Positions 6,659 to 8,077 of a stretch of 8,077 nt of DNA are shown in pieces. The stretch comes from Candidatus Cloacimonadota bacterium (GTDB lineage Bacteria; Cloacimonadota; Cloacimonadia; Cloacimonadales; TCS61), in NCBI GenBank assembly GCA_023133395.1, contig JAGLWO010000613.1:1-8077 (forward strand), read 5' to 3'. The notes beneath the pieces are model-generated. The model saw only the letters and a list, made by a program, of their open reading frames with translations, was not told where the DNA came from and did not search any database. Numbering within the stretch: the stretch's first letter is position 1; each line of letters opens with the position of its first letter. The translations under genes and the position numbers were made by a program.

Positions 6659-6681
6659 CTAACATATGATTTTAATTTTGA

Positions 6682-7533
6682 TTACTCACCTGTAATCAGT
6701 TTCAGCATTACAATTCTCTGGATAGATTTTCTCCATTTAAAGAAAGTACTATTTACAAGATTAATCATAAATCTTTTTAAAAGCTTTTCACCTTTGTAAG
6801 CAAAGAAGTCGAGAATTTTTTTTCGGTCGAAATGTCTAACCTTCGCTACAGTTTCAGCTCTTAAAGTTATAAATGAAGAACTTGCCAAAATAAAGCTTTC
6901 TTCACCGCAAGTATCCCATTTTTGTAGATAGTCCACGGTTGTATTACTCAGCCAGGCGGAAACCTCTCCACTCTCTATTATAATTATTGACCCGGATTTT
7001 TCATCGCCAATAGGAATGTTTTCTCCGATATCATATTTTCTGATTCTTCCCAAAGCCAAAAAATCAACTTTTTCTTCAGGAGAAAAACCATGGAGAATAA
7101 TAGGCTCACCTTTCTGTACTGTATCAGTACCGGGTTCAAAAGCTTTTTGAAGAGGACCATATAGGTCTTCAGAATAGTCTACTCCAGCTTTTACAACTTC
7201 AAATAGTTCATCAGCATTGATTGGTTTTGATAAATATTGAAATGCTCCTGCATGAACAGCTTTTACTGCTCCTTCAATACTGGAGAATCCTGTAAGAATA
7301 ATAATTACTGCTAATGGTTGTTTTCGTTTTATCATTTTCATCAATTCAAAACCACCAATTCTGGGCATTGCCATATCAACTAAGAAAAGATCAAAAACAT
7401 CAAAATCCATTTTATCGAGAGCATCCTGCCCATCAACAGCTAAAGTAACCTTATATCCCTCTTCTTCTAGAAGTTCTTTACAAAGTTCACGAATACTGTT
7501 CTCATCATCAACTATAAGAATATGCTTTTTCAT
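6682..7533 (-). CDS. Response regulator: receiver domain plus cyclic-nucleotide-binding-like domain
   Basis: 283 residues. Residues 1-120 are a complete receiver domain: acidic pair D9/D10, phospho-acceptor D53 in LVDMAMP, T81 after a hydrophobic strand, Y100, and K103 in LSKP. After a linker, residues about 145-262 look like a Crp/cNMP-binding beta-roll: LGRIRKYDIGENIPIGDE, IIIIESGEVSAWL, CGEESF (209-214) and LRAETVAKVRHFDRKKILDFF. The arginine of the phosphate-binding cassette is not obvious at its usual distance from Glu211, so nucleotide binding is uncertain. There is no helix-turn-helix, so the output is probably a protein interaction rather than DNA binding. The gene overlaps the upstream kinase-like gene by 4 bp (ATGA) and has AAGGA (7544-7540) six nt before its ATG, so the two are translationally coupled. 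A strong terminator follows. Its phosphodonor is probably not the adjacent protein alone, which lacks an ATPase domain. Confidence 0.88.
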   Translation of the reverse strand: MKKHILIVDDENSIRELCKELLEEEGYKVTLAVDGQDALDKMDFDVFDLFLVDMAMPRIGGFELMKMIKRKQPLAVIIILTGFSSIEGAVKAVHAGAFQYLSKPINADELFEVVKAGVDYSEDLYGPLQKAFEPGTDTVQKGEPIILHGFSPEEKVDFLALGRIRKYDIGENIPIGDEKSGSIIIIESGEVSAWLSNTTVDYLQKWDTCGEESFILASSSFITLRAETVAKVRHFDRKKILDFFAYKGEKLLKRFMINLVNSTFFKWRKSIQRIVMLKLITGE

Positions 7534-8077
7534 AATTTATCCTTGTTGATTTTTCTTTCTTCCTGGATTAATTTTAGTTTTTTTAATTTTTGGAATCTAA
7601 CCAACATACCATTAATACTGTTAATAGCTTCAGTCATTTGATTTGAAGATTTTTCAAGTTTATCATCTTTGTATTCATGAGCTGCTTTATTTATTCTTCT
7701 TAATGATAAAGAAATGATAGTTAATGGATTGTTTATATCATGATCTAAACTAGCAATTGAAGATGCGATTTTGACAACTTCTTTGTATTGTTCCAGTAGT
7801 TTTTTGTTATCTACTATCTCCTTTTGCTTTTCTGATAATACATTTTCTTGTTCTTTTAGATATTCTTTGCTTTTCGCAGTGCTTGCAGAGATTTTCTTTA
7901 TCATATCACTGATAAAGTTAGAAAAAAAAGCAATACCACCAAATAAACCAGTGTAAGAAATAAGAAATATTGTTTGGGAGGGGATATCAGCATTGAATGG
8001 TTCACCACTTACTTGAGATAACCAGCCAAAATTATACATAAGAATAAGCATTAAAAGACACATACTTCCGATCATGG
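7530..8077 (-). CDS. Membrane-anchored histidine-kinase-like protein ending after the DHp domain, 5' end outside window
   Basis: The visible part has two hydrophobic segments (about residues 2-20 and 36-56 counted from the ATG at 8075), a coiled coil (about 60-105) and a HisKA/DHp hairpin. The H-box LDHDINNPLTIISLSL carries the phospho-accepting His112, acidic Asp113 next to it and Asn116 four residues on, as in kinases able to transfer and remove phosphate. Helix 2 covers about 136-165. The frame then stops after a short charged tail; no N, G1 or G2 boxes of a HATPase domain exist here, and the response-regulator gene starts in a 4-bp overlap, leaving no room for a frameshifted ATPase domain. 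The ATG at 8075 is probably internal, since it sits in a membrane segment at the window edge. It may be a histidine phosphotransfer or phosphatase protein, or half of a split kinase. Confidence 0.8.
   Translation of the reverse strand, partial: MIGSMCLLMLILMYNFGWLSQVSGEPFNADIPSQTIFLISYTGLFGGIAFFSNFISDMIKKISASTAKSKEYLKEQENVLSEKQKEIVDNKKLLEQYKEVVKIASSIASLDHDINNPLTIISLSLRRINKAAHEYKDDKLEKSSNQMTEAINSINGMLVRFQKLKKLKLIQEERKINKDKL

Larger units (their letters stand above)
6363..6681. other. 319-nt gene-free region between the two-component pair and the pilus block
   Basis: No convincing coding sequence is present in any frame. Read along the minus strand it contains, in order, the terminator of the response-regulator gene, copy B of the bipartite repeat, about 70 nt of AT-rich sequence with only weak short inverted repeats (for example ATAAGA 6499-6504 with TCTTAT 6515-6520), candidate promoter elements between about 6487 and 6396, and the Shine-Dalgarno of the ATPase gene. 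It is the natural place for the promoter and control sites of the four-gene block. Confidence 0.7.

Noticed and set aside
7771..7956. 61-codon plus-strand Ser/Phe-rich frame
   Set aside because: Antisense of the coiled coil and membrane segment of the kinase-like gene.
1..8077. CRISPR arrays, tRNA/rRNA genes, insertion sequences, att sites
   Set aside because: No regularly spaced repeats, cloverleaf candidates, transposase motifs or terminal inverted repeats were seen.

Overview
The window comes from an AT-rich (roughly one-third GC by eye), gene-dense, Gram-negative bacterial genome. A secretin, a PilT-family ATPase and inner-membrane alignment proteins imply a double membrane. The combination of genes, low GC and diverged fused pilus proteins would fit an uncultured FCB-group lineage (Cloacimonadota- or Delongbacteria-like), but this is a weak guess. 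Several genes have clear Shine-Dalgarno sequences, which argues against typical Bacteroidota.

Layout. Positions 1-933 (+) hold the 3' part of a PLP-dependent low-specificity L-threonine aldolase, an ordinary metabolic gene that converges on everything else. All other genes are on the minus strand. In transcription order they are: 8077-7530, a membrane-anchored histidine-kinase-like protein that runs off the window edge and stops right after its DHp domain, with no ATPase domain; 7533-6682, a response regulator with a receiver plus a cyclic-nucleotide-binding-like domain, overlapping the previous gene by 4 bp; a strong intrinsic terminator at 6658-6634; a 319-nt gene-free region; then a four-gene block. 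The block is pilT-like ATPase (6362-5145), a PilM-PilN-TPR fusion (5126-3018), a PilO-PilP fusion (3016-2141) and a short PilQ/GspD-like secretin (2137-956). Gaps inside the block are 18, 1 and 3 nt, so it is very probably one operon.

How it works together. The block is a condensed envelope-spanning alignment complex of a type IV pilus (or related type II secretion-like) machine. What is usually five genes, pilM-N-O-P-Q, is packed into three reading frames, with a CpoB/YbgF-like TPR module added to the periplasmic end of the PilN part. The motor ATPase gene sits directly upstream. Pilin, PilB/extension ATPase, PilC platform and prepilin peptidase are not in the window. The upstream DHp-only/receiver-cNBD pair has no DNA-binding output domain and could be a post-translational signalling pair, but a link to the pilus rests only on proximity and is weakened by the terminator between them.

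The most interesting points are the PilM-PilN-TPR and PilO-PilP fusions, the altered Asp box of the ATPase (IGNP instead of the usual IEDP), the kinase without an ATPase domain, and a bipartite 35-bp repeat (8 bp - N10 - 17 bp identical) that occurs once upstream of the ATPase gene and again at its 3' junction with the next gene.
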